A stretch of 11,927 bases of DNA from Oscillospiraceae bacterium (GCA_017521875.1 JAFXBH010000158.1:1-11927); one strand, 5' to 3'. Shown: positions 1 to 6,517, numbered from the stretch's first letter. A program made the numbers and translations. The notes: generated from the letters alone by a model not told the origin.

Positions 1-541
1 ATACCCGGCATTTGACCACACTGCTCATATCCATCAGGGCCACATCTTTCAGTTTGCTCTTGCCGTCAATTCGCAGTTCTACGATTTGGGAACGACCCTT
101 GGCGAAAAATTCCCGCCGCAGGAATCCGGGGAATTTCAGCAGCCGCTCAATTTCCATCGCAGCCAGTTTCTCCGGGTTGACCGTCATCGACAGGGGGAAT
201 GTATCCCGCATGGTCATAATCTGTTCGGTATACTCAGGGTCACGGATACGGGCAATGGTATGGATTTGGGGGTTGATACCGTGAGCCGTCAGGCAGCACA
301 ACAGGTTGATCTCATCTGCATTGGTGGTGGTGATCAGCAGGTCTGCATCCTCTACCCCTGCCTGCAATAAAATAGCCTTGGAGGCGCAGTTACCCTGCAC
401 GCCAATGGCATCGTATCGCACCACCAGGTCTTCCAACACCCGGCTGTTTTCGTCAATGACTGTCAGGGCGTGGCCCTCGGCAGTCAGTTGCCGCAGCAGG
501 ACTTTGCCCACCTTGCCAGCGCCGGCAATGATGATATTCAT
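1..541 (-). CDS. trkA: Trk system potassium uptake protein TrkA (N-terminal part, cut by window edge)
   Basis: TrkA is the cytoplasmic NAD(H)-binding regulatory subunit that gates a TrkH-type membrane potassium channel. The 180 visible residues start with MNIIIAGAGKVG, a Rossmann GxGxxG loop (G7, G9, G12). The acidic end of the second strand follows (VIDEN, D30), then GVQGNCASKAILLQAGVEDA at about 48-67 and a further RCK_N core to about residue 120. The sequence then enters the start of an RCK_C (TrkA_C) domain around residue 150 (VELRIDGKSKLKD). A full TrkA would be about 450 aa, so more than half lies left of the window. The ATG at 541 follows a GGGGG ribosome-binding stretch about 8 bases upstream. 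The gene is divergent from plsC and has its own strong promoter. Family assignment is strong; the partner trkH is presumably downstream, outside the window. Confidence 0.93.
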   Translation of the reverse strand, partial: MNIIIAGAGKVGKVLLRQLTAEGHALTVIDENSRVLEDLVVRYDAIGVQGNCASKAILLQAGVEDADLLITTTNADEINLLCCLTAHGINPQIHTIARIRDPEYTEQIMTMRDTFPLSMTVNPEKLAAMEIERLLKFPGFLRREFFAKGRSQIVELRIDGKSKLKDVALMDMSSVVKCRV

Positions 542-575
542 ACAAATACCCCCATTTTTACACAAATGATTTTCT

Positions 576-604
576 ATTATAACAAATATAGATTCATTTT
601 GCAA
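576..604 (-). promoter_or_regulatory. Sigma-A type promoter of trkA
   Basis: On the minus strand, TTGCAA (604-599) is separated by 17 bases from a perfect TATAAT (581-576). Transcription would start about 28 bases upstream of the trkA ATG, so the leader is too short for a riboswitch. Confidence 0.8.
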
Positions 605-651
605 TCCGCAAGAATTCCAGACCGTTCCCCCAGCCTTCGACCTTGCTTTTC

Positions 652-680
652 TTGACATCCCCCTTAGAAAATGATAAACT
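652..680 (+). promoter_or_regulatory. Sigma-A type promoter of plsC
   Basis: TTGACA (652-657), a 17-base spacer, then TAAACT (675-680). It lies 34 bases before the plsC start codon and about 50 bases from the divergent trkA -35 box. Confidence 0.75.
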
Positions 681-713
681 ATCCATACGATTTTATTGAT
701 GAGGTAAACCCCT

Positions 714-1916
714 ATGCAGACCAAAACGAAAACAAAAAAATGGGTGCTTTTTCGCCATAAGGTCATCACCTGTTTAGCCTATCTGGTGCTGTACCCCTGG
801 ACAAAACTGAAGTATCATATTGATATTCAGCCTGCCAAAGAACTGAAAAAGAGGCAATGCGTGGTGCTGATGAACCACCAGACCGCATTCGACCAGTTTT
901 TTGTCAGCATTGCCGCGTTCCCCCGGCCTCAGTATTTTGTGGCATCGGAAGACCTGTTCAACTTAGGTTTCTTGTCCAAATTGCTCCGGTGGGCGGTGGC
1001 TCCCATTCCCATCAAGAAACAGACCACCGATATCCAGGCGGTGAAAACCTGCATCAAGGTGGCCCGGGAGGGCGGCAGTATCGCCTTGGCTCCCGAGGGC
1101 AACCGTACCTTCAGCGGCCTGCCCTGTCACAGCAATCCCGCCATTACGGGTCTGGTGAAAAAGTTGGGTCTGCCTGTGGTCATTTTTAGGATCGAAGGCG
1201 GTTACGGCATCCACCCCCGCTGGAGTGATGTGTGCCGCAAAGGCAAGATGAAAGCCTATGTGAGCCGGATCATCGAGCCGGAGGAATTTGCTGACCTTTC
1301 CAAGGAAGAACTGTACGATCTGCTGCAAAAAGAACTCTTCGTGGACGAGACCCAAAACGGGCAGGAATTCCATCACAAGCGTTTGGCAGAGTACTTAGAA
1401 CGAGCGATGTATGTATGCCCCTGGTGCGGCCTTGCGGAATTTCACAGCGAGGGAGACATCATCACCTGCAAATCCTGTTCCCGGCAGATTCGTTACCTGC
1501 CCAATCAGCGCCTGCAGGGCATTGGATGCGACTTCCCCTTCCCCTATATGGCCCAGTGGTACCGGTATCAAGAAGATTATGTTAACCGCCTGGACACCCA
1601 TGCCCACATAGAAAATCCTTTGTATCAGGACACCGTGATGCTCAGTCTGGTGGAGCCTTACAAACGCAAGGTGGTGCTGGAAAAAAGCGTCAGACTTGCC
1701 CTCTATGGCAATCGACTCCAGATGGGTCAGAGAACACTGTTCTTCTCCGACTGCAGTGTGATCACCGTCCTTGGCAAGAACAAACTGAACATCTACCACG
1801 CCGACGGCCTGTTTCAGGTCAAGGGCGACAGCCGGTTCAACGCCTTAAAATATATGAATATCTTCTACCGGCACAAAAATCAAATGGCAGGTGAGGGCAC
1901 TTTCCTGGGTATTTGA
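714..1916 (+). CDS. plsC: 1-acyl-sn-glycerol-3-phosphate acyltransferase (PlsC-like) with C-terminal zinc ribbon extension
   Basis: PlsC-family enzymes transfer an acyl chain to lysophosphatidic acid at the membrane to make phosphatidic acid. A hydrophobic stretch (about 17-32) precedes the acyltransferase core. Motif I is NHQTAFD (H55-x4-D60), and the substrate-binding motif is EGNRTFSG (128-135). The core ends near residue 205. After it comes a zinc ribbon with C235-x2-C238 and C252-x2-C255, then about 110 residues (291-400) rich in predicted beta strands that resemble a PH/GRAM-like fold. That last point is inference from pattern only. A typical PlsC is about 240 aa, so the 400-aa form is long. 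The ATG follows GAGGT 8 bases upstream. The gene ends in TGA, and I see no clear terminator before the next promoter. The acyltransferase call is firm; the exact substrate is not known. Confidence 0.85.
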   Translation: MQTKTKTKKWVLFRHKVITCLAYLVLYPWTKLKYHIDIQPAKELKKRQCVVLMNHQTAFDQFFVSIAAFPRPQYFVASEDLFNLGFLSKLLRWAVAPIPIKKQTTDIQAVKTCIKVAREGGSIALAPEGNRTFSGLPCHSNPAITGLVKKLGLPVVIFRIEGGYGIHPRWSDVCRKGKMKAYVSRIIEPEEFADLSKEELYDLLQKELFVDETQNGQEFHHKRLAEYLERAMYVCPWCGLAEFHSEGDIITCKSCSRQIRYLPNQRLQGIGCDFPFPYMAQWYRYQEDYVNRLDTHAHIENPLYQDTVMLSLVEPYKRKVVLEKSVRLALYGNRLQMGQRTLFFSDCSVITVLGKNKLNIYHADGLFQVKGDSRFNALKYMNIFYRHKNQMAGEGTFLGI

Positions 1917-1934
1917 CACTTTTCCCCTTTTTTC

Positions 1935-1963
1935 TTGCAATCTGTATGGGCTTTTGCTATACT
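1935..1963 (+). promoter_or_regulatory. Promoter of the BspA-like lipoprotein gene
   Basis: TTGCAA (1935-1940), a 17-base spacer, then TATACT (1958-1963) preceded by TGC, an extended -10. Transcription would start about 50 bases before the ATG at 2019. Confidence 0.78.
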
Positions 1964-2018
1964 GAGTGCAGAAGATAAAGTTTTCCCTTGTTTGGCAACG
2001 GAAATAAGGAGCGATTAT

Positions 2019-2984
2019 ATGAAAACAACCAAACGGCAATATACACTGCGACTGCTGACACTGGTAGTCCTGCTGCTGGGTATTTTCCTTAGTCTGGCAG
2101 GATGTAAGAAGAAGCCTACGACTCATCAGACCGATCCTACGACAGAACCTGTTTTGGACACCACACCCACCACCAAGCCCACCCAACCGGAAGCGACGCT
2201 GCCCAAACCTACCGAGCCCAAGCCCACTGAACCGGAGGAGACTGAGCCGGAAGAGACTGTCAGCAACTGCGATCATGTGCTGGGCAACTGGATCGTGGAA
2301 ACACCCTCCAACTGCACCACCGAAGGCAGCCGATACAAGGAATGCTCCCTGTGTAATCAGAAGGTAGAAACCGAAGTGATTCCCAAAACCAATCACTCCC
2401 CCGGCACTTGGCTGATCCGGAAAAGAGCCACCTGTCAGTCCACCGGTGAACAAGTTCAGGAATGTTCCCAGTGTAGTCAGGAATTGCTGATCGCCCACCT
2501 GGCCAAGGCCGACCACAACACTTCCTCCATCTCCGGTTACGCCGCCACTGAGTCTACCCCCGGCCGTACCGACAAGATCTATTGCAAGACCTGCGATGCC
2601 ACTGTGCAGGAATCCCTCCGGATTCCCCCTATCGGCTCCGTTCCCTTTACTTACGACATCAATTCCGACGGTGTAAGTTGCACCATCACCGGCATTGGCG
2701 ATTATACAGATCACCAACTGATCATCCCGGACAATATTGCCGGCTATAAGGTATCCGCCATTGGCGACAATGCCTTTGCCAACCGCAGTTTCATTACCAC
2801 CGTCTACATTCCCAAGTCGGTTACCAAAATCGGCACCAAAGCCTTCCAAGGCTGCTCCGGTCTGACCAATATCACTTATCAGGGTACCACCACCCAGTGG
2901 ACTTCCTTCTACAAATTGCGGGACTGGAACACCGGCACCGGCGAGTACACCGTCTACTGCACCAATAACAGTCTGACAAAGTAA
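2019..2984 (+). CDS. Lipoprotein with Cys/His repeats and BspA-type leucine-rich repeat
   Basis: This is a 321-aa surface lipoprotein. A signal peptide ends in the lipobox L26-A-G-C29. A low-complexity Thr/Pro/Glu linker (about 33-80) would span the cell wall. Two Cys/His repeats follow: C99-x9-C109-x2-C112-x13-H126 and C139-x9-C149-x2-C152-x13-H166. A decayed third copy keeps only C189 and C192. Residues 235-300 match the BspA-like LRR_5 pattern (IPDNIAGYKVSAIGDNAF, then IPKSVTKIGTKAFQGCSGL). Such proteins are common in gut Clostridia and are often regarded as adhesins; the function here is not known. The ATG at 2019 has AAGGAG 7 bases upstream. A start further up at 1935 would lie on the promoter itself. 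The 7-repeat lipoprotein at 3870-5168 has the same repeat type. Confidence 0.85.
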   Translation: MKTTKRQYTLRLLTLVVLLLGIFLSLAGCKKKPTTHQTDPTTEPVLDTTPTTKPTQPEATLPKPTEPKPTEPEETEPEETVSNCDHVLGNWIVETPSNCTTEGSRYKECSLCNQKVETEVIPKTNHSPGTWLIRKRATCQSTGEQVQECSQCSQELLIAHLAKADHNTSSISGYAATESTPGRTDKIYCKTCDATVQESLRIPPIGSVPFTYDINSDGVSCTITGIGDYTDHQLIIPDNIAGYKVSAIGDNAFANRSFITTVYIPKSVTKIGTKAFQGCSGLTNITYQGTTTQWTSFYKLRDWNTGTGEYTVYCTNNSLTK

Positions 2985-2987
2985 CAT

Positions 2988-3026
2988 AAAACGGCACACG
3001 GAGTAATCCGTGTGCCGTTGATTTTT
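2988..3026. terminator. Bidirectional intrinsic terminator between convergent genes
   Basis: A perfect 13-bp stem (2990-3002 with 3007-3019) closes a GTAA loop. The plus strand is followed by TTTTT (3022-3026) and the minus strand by a short T run (2991-2988). It serves the lipoprotein gene ending at 2984 and the convergent small lipoprotein gene ending at 3031. Confidence 0.92.
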
Positions 3027-3030
3027 CTGT

Positions 3031-3309
3031 TTAGTGACTGTGCTCACCGGGACCCTTGAACAAAATTTCGCCCGTCATGGAAACCACATAATTGAGCGTA
3101 GTATTGTTCACCGTTACATAAATATTGTAGCAGGGCTTACCTTCATAGGTGCCGGTGTGAATATGCGGATTGGTGGGGGTTCCCTCCACATTTACCAAGT
3201 CTCCCAGCACGACATGGAAAGCCTCCTCACCGGTGATCTCATGCTTACAGCCTGCCAGCAAGGCGCCAAACATCGCCACCAAAACCAACATCACAATCCA
3301 TTTTTTCAT
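3031..3309 (-). CDS. Small PepSY-like lipoprotein
   Basis: This is a 92-aa secreted lipoprotein with a signal peptide of about 20 residues ending in LLAGC. The mature part reads ITGEEAFHVVLGD, then YNIYVTVNN and YVVSMTGEILF. That is the pattern of a single PepSY-type domain (an IT-x-EEA helix followed by strands ending in TGEIL). PepSY domains are often protease-inhibitory or ligand-binding; the role here is not known. The C-terminus is GEHSH, with two histidines. The ATG at 3309 is preferred over a TTG at 3315: GAGGGAG lies 8 bases from the ATG but only 2 from the TTG. It is the last gene of the minus-strand run and ends at a bidirectional terminator. Confidence 0.75.
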   Translation of the reverse strand: MKKWIVMLVLVAMFGALLAGCKHEITGEEAFHVVLGDLVNVEGTPTNPHIHTGTYEGKPCYNIYVTVNNTTLNYVVSMTGEILFKGPGEHSH

Positions 3310-3372
3310 AAACAAACTCCCTCTTTTCTTTTTTGAATAACTATATACAAAAATCCGATAGGAATCCCGTAT

Positions 3373-3516
3373 TTACATCTTCTCCATTGTTTTTCCGCAG
3401 CAACGGGGAATCACTTCCCCTGCCTTGACTGTCAGAATTTTGTGGCAGATCTTGCAGTATACGGTGCAATCCTTCTCTGCCTTTTCCACAGGAATTAATC
3501 CCTCTTTCAGTTCCAT
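3373..3516 (-). CDS. Desulforedoxin-like small iron protein (47 aa)
   Basis: This is a short gene of 47 aa starting MELKEGLIPVEKAEK. It carries VYCKICHKILTVKAG followed by RCCGKTMEKM, so its metal-binding pattern is C21-x2-C24-x14-C39-C40. Desulforedoxin and the N-terminal domain of desulfoferrodoxin use C-x2-C-x15-C-C to hold a rubredoxin-like Fe(Cys)4 centre, and the surrounding residues (VY-C, CCG-x-x-M) also fit. An extra cysteine is at position 17. AAAGGA lies 7 bases before the ATG, a good ribosome-binding site. No superoxide reductase domain follows, so this is the stand-alone form. It sits between a BFD-type [2Fe-2S] protein and a lipoprotein on the same strand, and a short-range electron carrier role is plausible. 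The zinc form of the same fold is the alternative. Confidence 0.78.
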   Translation of the reverse strand: MELKEGLIPVEKAEKDCTVYCKICHKILTVKAGEVIPRCCGKTMEKM

Positions 3517-3609
3517 ATGGTTATCCTTTCCGGCGCATTAAGGCCTTTTTTACAAAACAGGCGGCAATATTTTTCCACTGACCTGTCATTGTTCTGATTT
3601 TGAAAGGTA

Positions 3610-3813
3610 TTACCTATGACCCATCATTACATCGGAAATGACCTGCATCACCTTGTCGTGGCAGCCGCCACAGCCGGTAGAACAGTGGGTAACTTCCTGC
3701 ACACTCTGGAACGCGGTCAAAACATCGTCCAAATTGGGCAATTCATGAATGGCATCCAGAATGTCGCCATAACTTACTTGCTTACAGTTGCAAACCATAT
3801 AATTTTCAATCAT
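3610..3813 (-). CDS. BFD-like [2Fe-2S]-binding protein (67 aa)
   Basis: The protein matches the BFD-like [2Fe-2S] family (bacterioferritin-associated ferredoxin and the BFD domain of NirB and related proteins). It has C8-x-C10 near the N-terminus and C48-x2-C51 (TGCGGCHDKV) after a helical stretch. The four cysteines are arranged as in E. coli Bfd (C-x-C, about 31-37 residues, C-x2-C). C44 is an additional cysteine. The ATG at 3813 has GAGGTG 6 bases upstream. The gene lies 56 bases after the CAP-domain lipoprotein gene and 93 bases before the desulforedoxin-like gene, so co-transcription is likely. No bacterioferritin gene is in the window, so the partner is unknown; iron release or electron transfer are the family roles. 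Confidence 0.83.
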   Translation of the reverse strand: MIENYMVCNCKQVSYGDILDAIHELPNLDDVLTAFQSVQEVTHCSTGCGGCHDKVMQVISDVMMGHR

Positions 3814-3869
3814 AGTAACACCTCATTGTTAGAAATTTCATTTGGATTCACCGGCAGTGAATCATCTGA

Positions 3870-5168
3870 TTATGCTGCTGCGCCGCTGTGGAACGAGGCC
3901 ACCGCGTAATATACATTCTCCACAAGCACAACACAGATTGAAACATGGGTATAACCGGCGTTCAGAACGGTCTCCTTGTCTGCATCGGATGCCATCCATG
4001 CAGAGAACAATCCGTCTGCAGAGGATGCCGAAGCGAAAATCTGACCTTCTCCACCGGAAAAATTGCCGGGATTTTGGATATATTCTTTCACCCGGGTATT
4101 GGCCGCTGAATGTGCAGATGTATCATACTGCAAAGCGGCGACCGTATTTTCTTCCCGTACAGCATTGAAACTGGCAAACAAGGCATTTTCCACATCCTGA
4201 GAACAGATATACTCCGGAGTGCTGGGAAGTTTCTCTATTTTATGACCCTGTTCCACCAGTGTTCCGCAATCGGTACAGTACCGGTCTCCGGAGTATCCCT
4301 CGCCGGCAGATGTTGCAGGAATCTGGTTCCGCAGTTCCGTGTTCACATGGCCGGTGGTGGGAATAGCAGTACCGGTACTCAAGGGAGTATTGCAAAAACT
4401 ACAGTAAGTATCGCCGGTGTATCCCGGAGCGATACAAGTGGCAGCCACCGCATTGTTGGTCACCGGATTGTGGGGCACGATGGGCAGGCTGACGCCGGCC
4501 TTCATAACCTTGCCACACATCTGACAGACCTCATCTCCACTGTAACCGGTGCTGGAACAGGTGGACTCCCTCTGATTCTGCAGAACCGTAATATGGTCGA
4601 TGATGGGCAATTTTTTACTGGTCTCCGTGATCTTACCGCAGTGGATACAAGTCAGGTCTCCACTGTCCCCTTCTTCGGTACAGGTGGCTGGCTTGTAGCC
4701 AACGACTTCCATGGTGTGATCGCCATAAGGGGTCACGCTGCCGGTACTGATTACTGTATCGCACACAGCGCAAACACCGTCGCCACTATAACCCAAACTG
4801 GTACAGGTGGCAGGGATCACATTCTTTTTCACTTCAATATGCCCTATGGGCTGGATAATCTGATCCTCATGAATAACAGCGCCGCACACTTCACAGGTAC
4901 CTACGCCTGTCCGTCCGCTCTCATTACAGGTGGCAGGAATGGCGCCTTCTACGGAAAGCCTGTGATCTGTCAGCGGAATCTCACAACCCTTCTGCAACAC
5001 CAAGCCGCAATCTGCGCAACGGGTGTCGCCGGAGTAACCCTTTGATGTGCAGGACGCCGGAAATGCGCCTACAAATTCCTTCGTGGTATGCGCACATTCT
5101 CTATTACATCCGCACAGTAGTACGGTCAACAGCATCAAAAGCAAAATAATATAATTGGTCTTTTTCAT
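3870..5168 (-). CDS. Lipoprotein with seven Cys/His repeats and a C-terminal CAP-like domain
   Basis: This is a 432-aa lipoprotein. The signal peptide has the lipobox L18-C-G-C21. Seven tandem repeats of about 41 residues (25-315) each follow C-x10-C-x2-C-x14-H, with ATC and GYSGD as shared words. Repeat 7 has Ser287 in place of the first Cys and lacks the final His. Residues 325-426 look like a CAP/SCP (YkwD-type) domain: FNAVREENTVAALQYD, an Ala-rich helix, GEGQIFASA, AWMASDADKETVL and YYAVASF. The usual CAP histidines are absent, so hydrolase activity is doubtful. The ATG at 5168 has a GGGAGG site 5 bases upstream and its own promoter. A longer frame from 5321 would run back through the promoter and a terminator, so it is rejected. 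The function is unknown; the protein is anchored outside the cell, probably with metal-bound or disulphide-bonded repeats. Confidence 0.82.
   Translation of the reverse strand: MKKTNYIILLLMLLTVLLCGCNRECAHTTKEFVGAFPASCTSKGYSGDTRCADCGLVLQKGCEIPLTDHRLSVEGAIPATCNESGRTGVGTCEVCGAVIHEDQIIQPIGHIEVKKNVIPATCTSLGYSGDGVCAVCDTVISTGSVTPYGDHTMEVVGYKPATCTEEGDSGDLTCIHCGKITETSKKLPIIDHITVLQNQRESTCSSTGYSGDEVCQMCGKVMKAGVSLPIVPHNPVTNNAVAATCIAPGYTGDTYCSFCNTPLSTGTAIPTTGHVNTELRNQIPATSAGEGYSGDRYCTDCGTLVEQGHKIEKLPSTPEYICSQDVENALFASFNAVREENTVAALQYDTSAHSAANTRVKEYIQNPGNFSGGEGQIFASASSADGLFSAWMASDADKETVLNAGYTHVSICVVLVENVYYAVASFHSGAAA
4224..5096 (-). repeat. Seven tandem ~123-bp coding repeats (Cys/His module)
   Basis: These encode residues 25-315 of the CAP-domain lipoprotein. 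Copies 2 to 6 are exactly 41 codons each (residues 70-110, 111-151, 152-192, 193-233, 234-274); copy 1 ends at H69 and copy 7 starts at 275. Per copy the conserved positions are Cys 12, Cys 23, Cys 26 and His 41. The copies have diverged in DNA, so this is an old protein repeat rather than a recent expansion. Confidence 0.85.
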
Positions 5169-5190
5169 TTTGCTCCCTCCCTTTTCCTGT

Positions 5191-5220
5191 AGTATAGCAC
5201 AAGAGGGACGCATTTTGCAA
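5191..5220 (-). promoter_or_regulatory. Promoter of the CAP-domain lipoprotein unit
   Basis: On the minus strand, TTGCAA (5220-5215), an 18-base spacer and TATACT (5196-5191) preceded by TGC. It is the only convincing promoter I see for the run of four minus-strand genes from 5168 to 3031. Confidence 0.72.
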
Positions 5221-5289
5221 GTGTCATTGACCTGCTGTTGGAATAAATACGCCAGTAAAATCGCAGAATTATTGGAATTTTGACTAACC

Positions 5290-5318
5290 AAAAAGGGAAC
5301 GGCGCTCAGGCCGTTCCC
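5290..5318 (-). terminator. Intrinsic terminator after rubrerythrin
   Basis: On the minus strand, GGGAACGGC (5318-5310), a 6-base loop and GCCGTTCCC (5303-5295) form a 9-bp stem followed by TTTTT (5294-5290). It starts 12 bases beyond the rubrerythrin stop codon and separates that operon from the lipoprotein unit. Confidence 0.93.
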
Positions 5319-5330
5319 CAATCAGACATC

Positions 5331-5924
5331 TTACTTGAAATATCTTTCAAGCAAGCCCTTTAATGCTACGCCGTGGCGAGCCTCGTCACGAGCCATTTCG
5401 TGAACGGTGTCGTGGATAGCATCCAGACCGTTCTTCTTAGCGCAGGAGGCCAGGTCGAACTTGCCCTGGGTTGCGCCGAACTCGCAGTCCACACGCCATG
5501 CCAGATTGTCCTTGGTGGTAGCCTTCATGTTGGGCTCCAGATCTTCGCCCAGCAGTTCTGCGAACTTGGCAGCGTGCTCAGCCTCTTCCCAAGCGGCCTT
5601 TTCCCAGTACAGACCTACTTCGGGGTAGCCTTCCCGGTGAGCAATGCGAGCCATGCACAGGTACATACCCACTTCGCTGCACTCGCCGTTGAAGTTGGCC
5701 ATCAACTGATCGAAGATGTACTTCTTGTCTTCAGCGGAGATGTCGGGGTTGTTCTTAACGGTCTGGGCGTAAACGCCGTACTCGTGAACAGCAGCCAGTT
5801 TCTGCTCGCCCTTCTGCTCCACGAACTTGGAAGCAGGAACTTTACATACGGGGCAGGTGAAATCAGCGGCCAATTCCTCAGCGGTGTGAACGTAACCACA
5901 AACAGAGCATACAAACTTTTTCAT
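5331..5924 (-). CDS. rbr: Reverse rubrerythrin (N-terminal rubredoxin domain, C-terminal diiron domain)
   Basis: This is a cytoplasmic non-haem iron peroxidase that reduces hydrogen peroxide to water in anaerobes. The domain order is reversed relative to classic rubrerythrin. A rubredoxin domain comes first (C6-x2-C9, C24-x2-C27, residues 1-37), then a ferritin-like four-helix domain with the diiron ligand motifs ECSE (E81, E84), EEAEH (E114-x2-H117), E176 and DEARH (E181-x2-H184). At 197 aa it matches the length of the Clostridium acetobutylicum reverse rubrerythrins, which are PerR-controlled and strongly oxygen-induced. GGAGG lies 9 bases before the ATG. It is 75 bases downstream of a small rubredoxin and the perR gene on the same strand, and it ends at a strong terminator. 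Those neighbours supply the regulator and a likely electron donor. Confidence 0.95.
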   Translation of the reverse strand: MKKFVCSVCGYVHTAEELAADFTCPVCKVPASKFVEQKGEQKLAAVHEYGVYAQTVKNNPDISAEDKKYIFDQLMANFNGECSEVGMYLCMARIAHREGYPEVGLYWEKAAWEEAEHAAKFAELLGEDLEPNMKATTKDNLAWRVDCEFGATQGKFDLASCAKKNGLDAIHDTVHEMARDEARHGVALKGLLERYFK

Positions 5925-5999
5925 AAATCATTTCCTCCAAAATTTTTATTTCTTTATATTGATATTTTTATTATTTTTTATGGGTGATCCCACCCGGGT

Positions 6000-6119
6000 T
6001 TACTCTTCTACTTCTTCAAACTGGTCGGGACCGACGCCGCACAGGGGGCATTCGTAATCTTCCGGCAGTTCATCGCCTTCGTAAATGTAATCACATACGA
6101 CGCATCTGTACTTTTTCAT
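6000..6119 (-). CDS. Small stand-alone rubredoxin-type protein (39 aa)
   Basis: This short gene encodes [20 protein letters not shown] and then [19 protein letters not shown]. It binds one iron through C6-x2-C9 and C24-x2-C27. The 14-residue gap between the Cys pairs is the short rubrerythrin type, not the ~29-residue gap of classic 52-aa rubredoxin. The cysteine positions are identical to those of the rubredoxin domain in the neighbouring rubrerythrin. Its ATG overlaps the perR stop by one base (TAATG). AAGGAGG inside the end of perR, 8 bases upstream, serves as the ribosome-binding site, so translation is probably coupled to perR. The likely role is electron transfer to rubrerythrin. Confidence 0.88.
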   Translation of the reverse strand: MKKYRCVVCDYIYEGDELPEDYECPLCGVGPDQFEEVEE

Positions 6120-6517
6120 TATTTTGTTTCCTCCTTACATGTTTTACAAAGTCCTACAAATGTCAGTTGACAGTTTTCGATCTGCCCGCCGGTCTGGTGG
6201 GTAACCTGATCGTTCAGTTCTTCCGGTACCGCGATCTTTGGCAAGTCTGTAACGGTTTCGCAACCGGTACAAATAAAATGCACATGAGGCTTGATGTTTC
6301 CGTCGAACCGCTCCACACCGCCAACAGCACCCAAACTGGCAATTTCGCCTTTGCTCTTGAACATGGATAAGTTCCGGTACACCGTCCCCAAAGACAGATC
6401 CGGTATTTCCGGTTTCAGGTGGTTATAAACCATCTCGGCGGAAGGATGTTCGTCTGTCTGCCGCAGATAGGCCAGAATCGCATTCCGTTTCCGGAATTGC
6501 TTGGTGGTAGTATCCAT
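6119..6517 (-). CDS. perR: Fur-family peroxide sensor/repressor PerR
   Basis: PerR is a dimeric metal-dependent repressor that loses DNA binding when peroxide oxidises its histidine ligands. The 132-aa protein has a winged-helix DNA-binding domain (1-75) with the SLGTVYRNL recognition helix (42-50). The five regulatory metal ligands of Bacillus subtilis PerR (H37, D85, H91, H93, D104) all have counterparts at identical spacing: H24, D72, H78, H80 and D91. The structural zinc site is C83-x2-C86 with C124-x2-C127. The Asp at position 72 favours PerR over Fur or Zur. The ATG at 6517 has AAGGAG 7 bases upstream. It heads the minus-strand set perR-rubredoxin-rubrerythrin, and its promoter carries two operator-like palindromes, suggesting autoregulation. 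Confidence 0.92.
   Translation of the reverse strand: MDTTTKQFRKRNAILAYLRQTDEHPSAEMVYNHLKPEIPDLSLGTVYRNLSMFKSKGEIASLGAVGGVERFDGNIKPHVHFICTGCETVTDLPKIAVPEELNDQVTHQTGGQIENCQLTFVGLCKTCKEETK

Noticed and set aside
541..575. A c-di-AMP or other riboswitch ahead of the potassium gene trkA.
   Set aside because: The predicted leader is only about 28 bases.
1935..2018. TTG start at 1935 for the BspA-like lipoprotein.
   Set aside because: The TTG is the -35 hexamer of the promoter. The ATG at 2019 has a good ribosome-binding site and directly begins a lipoprotein signal.
1845..3047. 400-residue open frame on the minus strand opposite the BspA-like lipoprotein.
   Set aside because: Glycine/valine-rich antisense shadow without a ribosome-binding site; the plus frame has a clear signal peptide and domains.
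3845..3863. Seven-base inverted repeat just after the CAP-domain lipoprotein gene.
   Set aside because: No T run follows it on the minus strand, so it does not support transcription ending before the BFD-type gene.
4224..5096. Regular repeats that could suggest a CRISPR-like array.
   Set aside because: The period is 123 bp with diverged copies in one continuous reading frame; it is a protein repeat.
5169..5321. Longer N-terminus for the CAP-domain lipoprotein, starting at 5321.
   Set aside because: It would run through the rubrerythrin terminator and the gene's own promoter, and would put the signal peptide 51 residues inside the protein.
5982..5995. Small hairpin (GGGTG, 4-base loop, CACCC) between the rubredoxin and rubrerythrin genes.
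   Set aside because: On the minus strand it is followed by an A-rich, not T-rich, stretch, so it is not an intrinsic terminator. It might affect mRNA processing, but nothing supports that.
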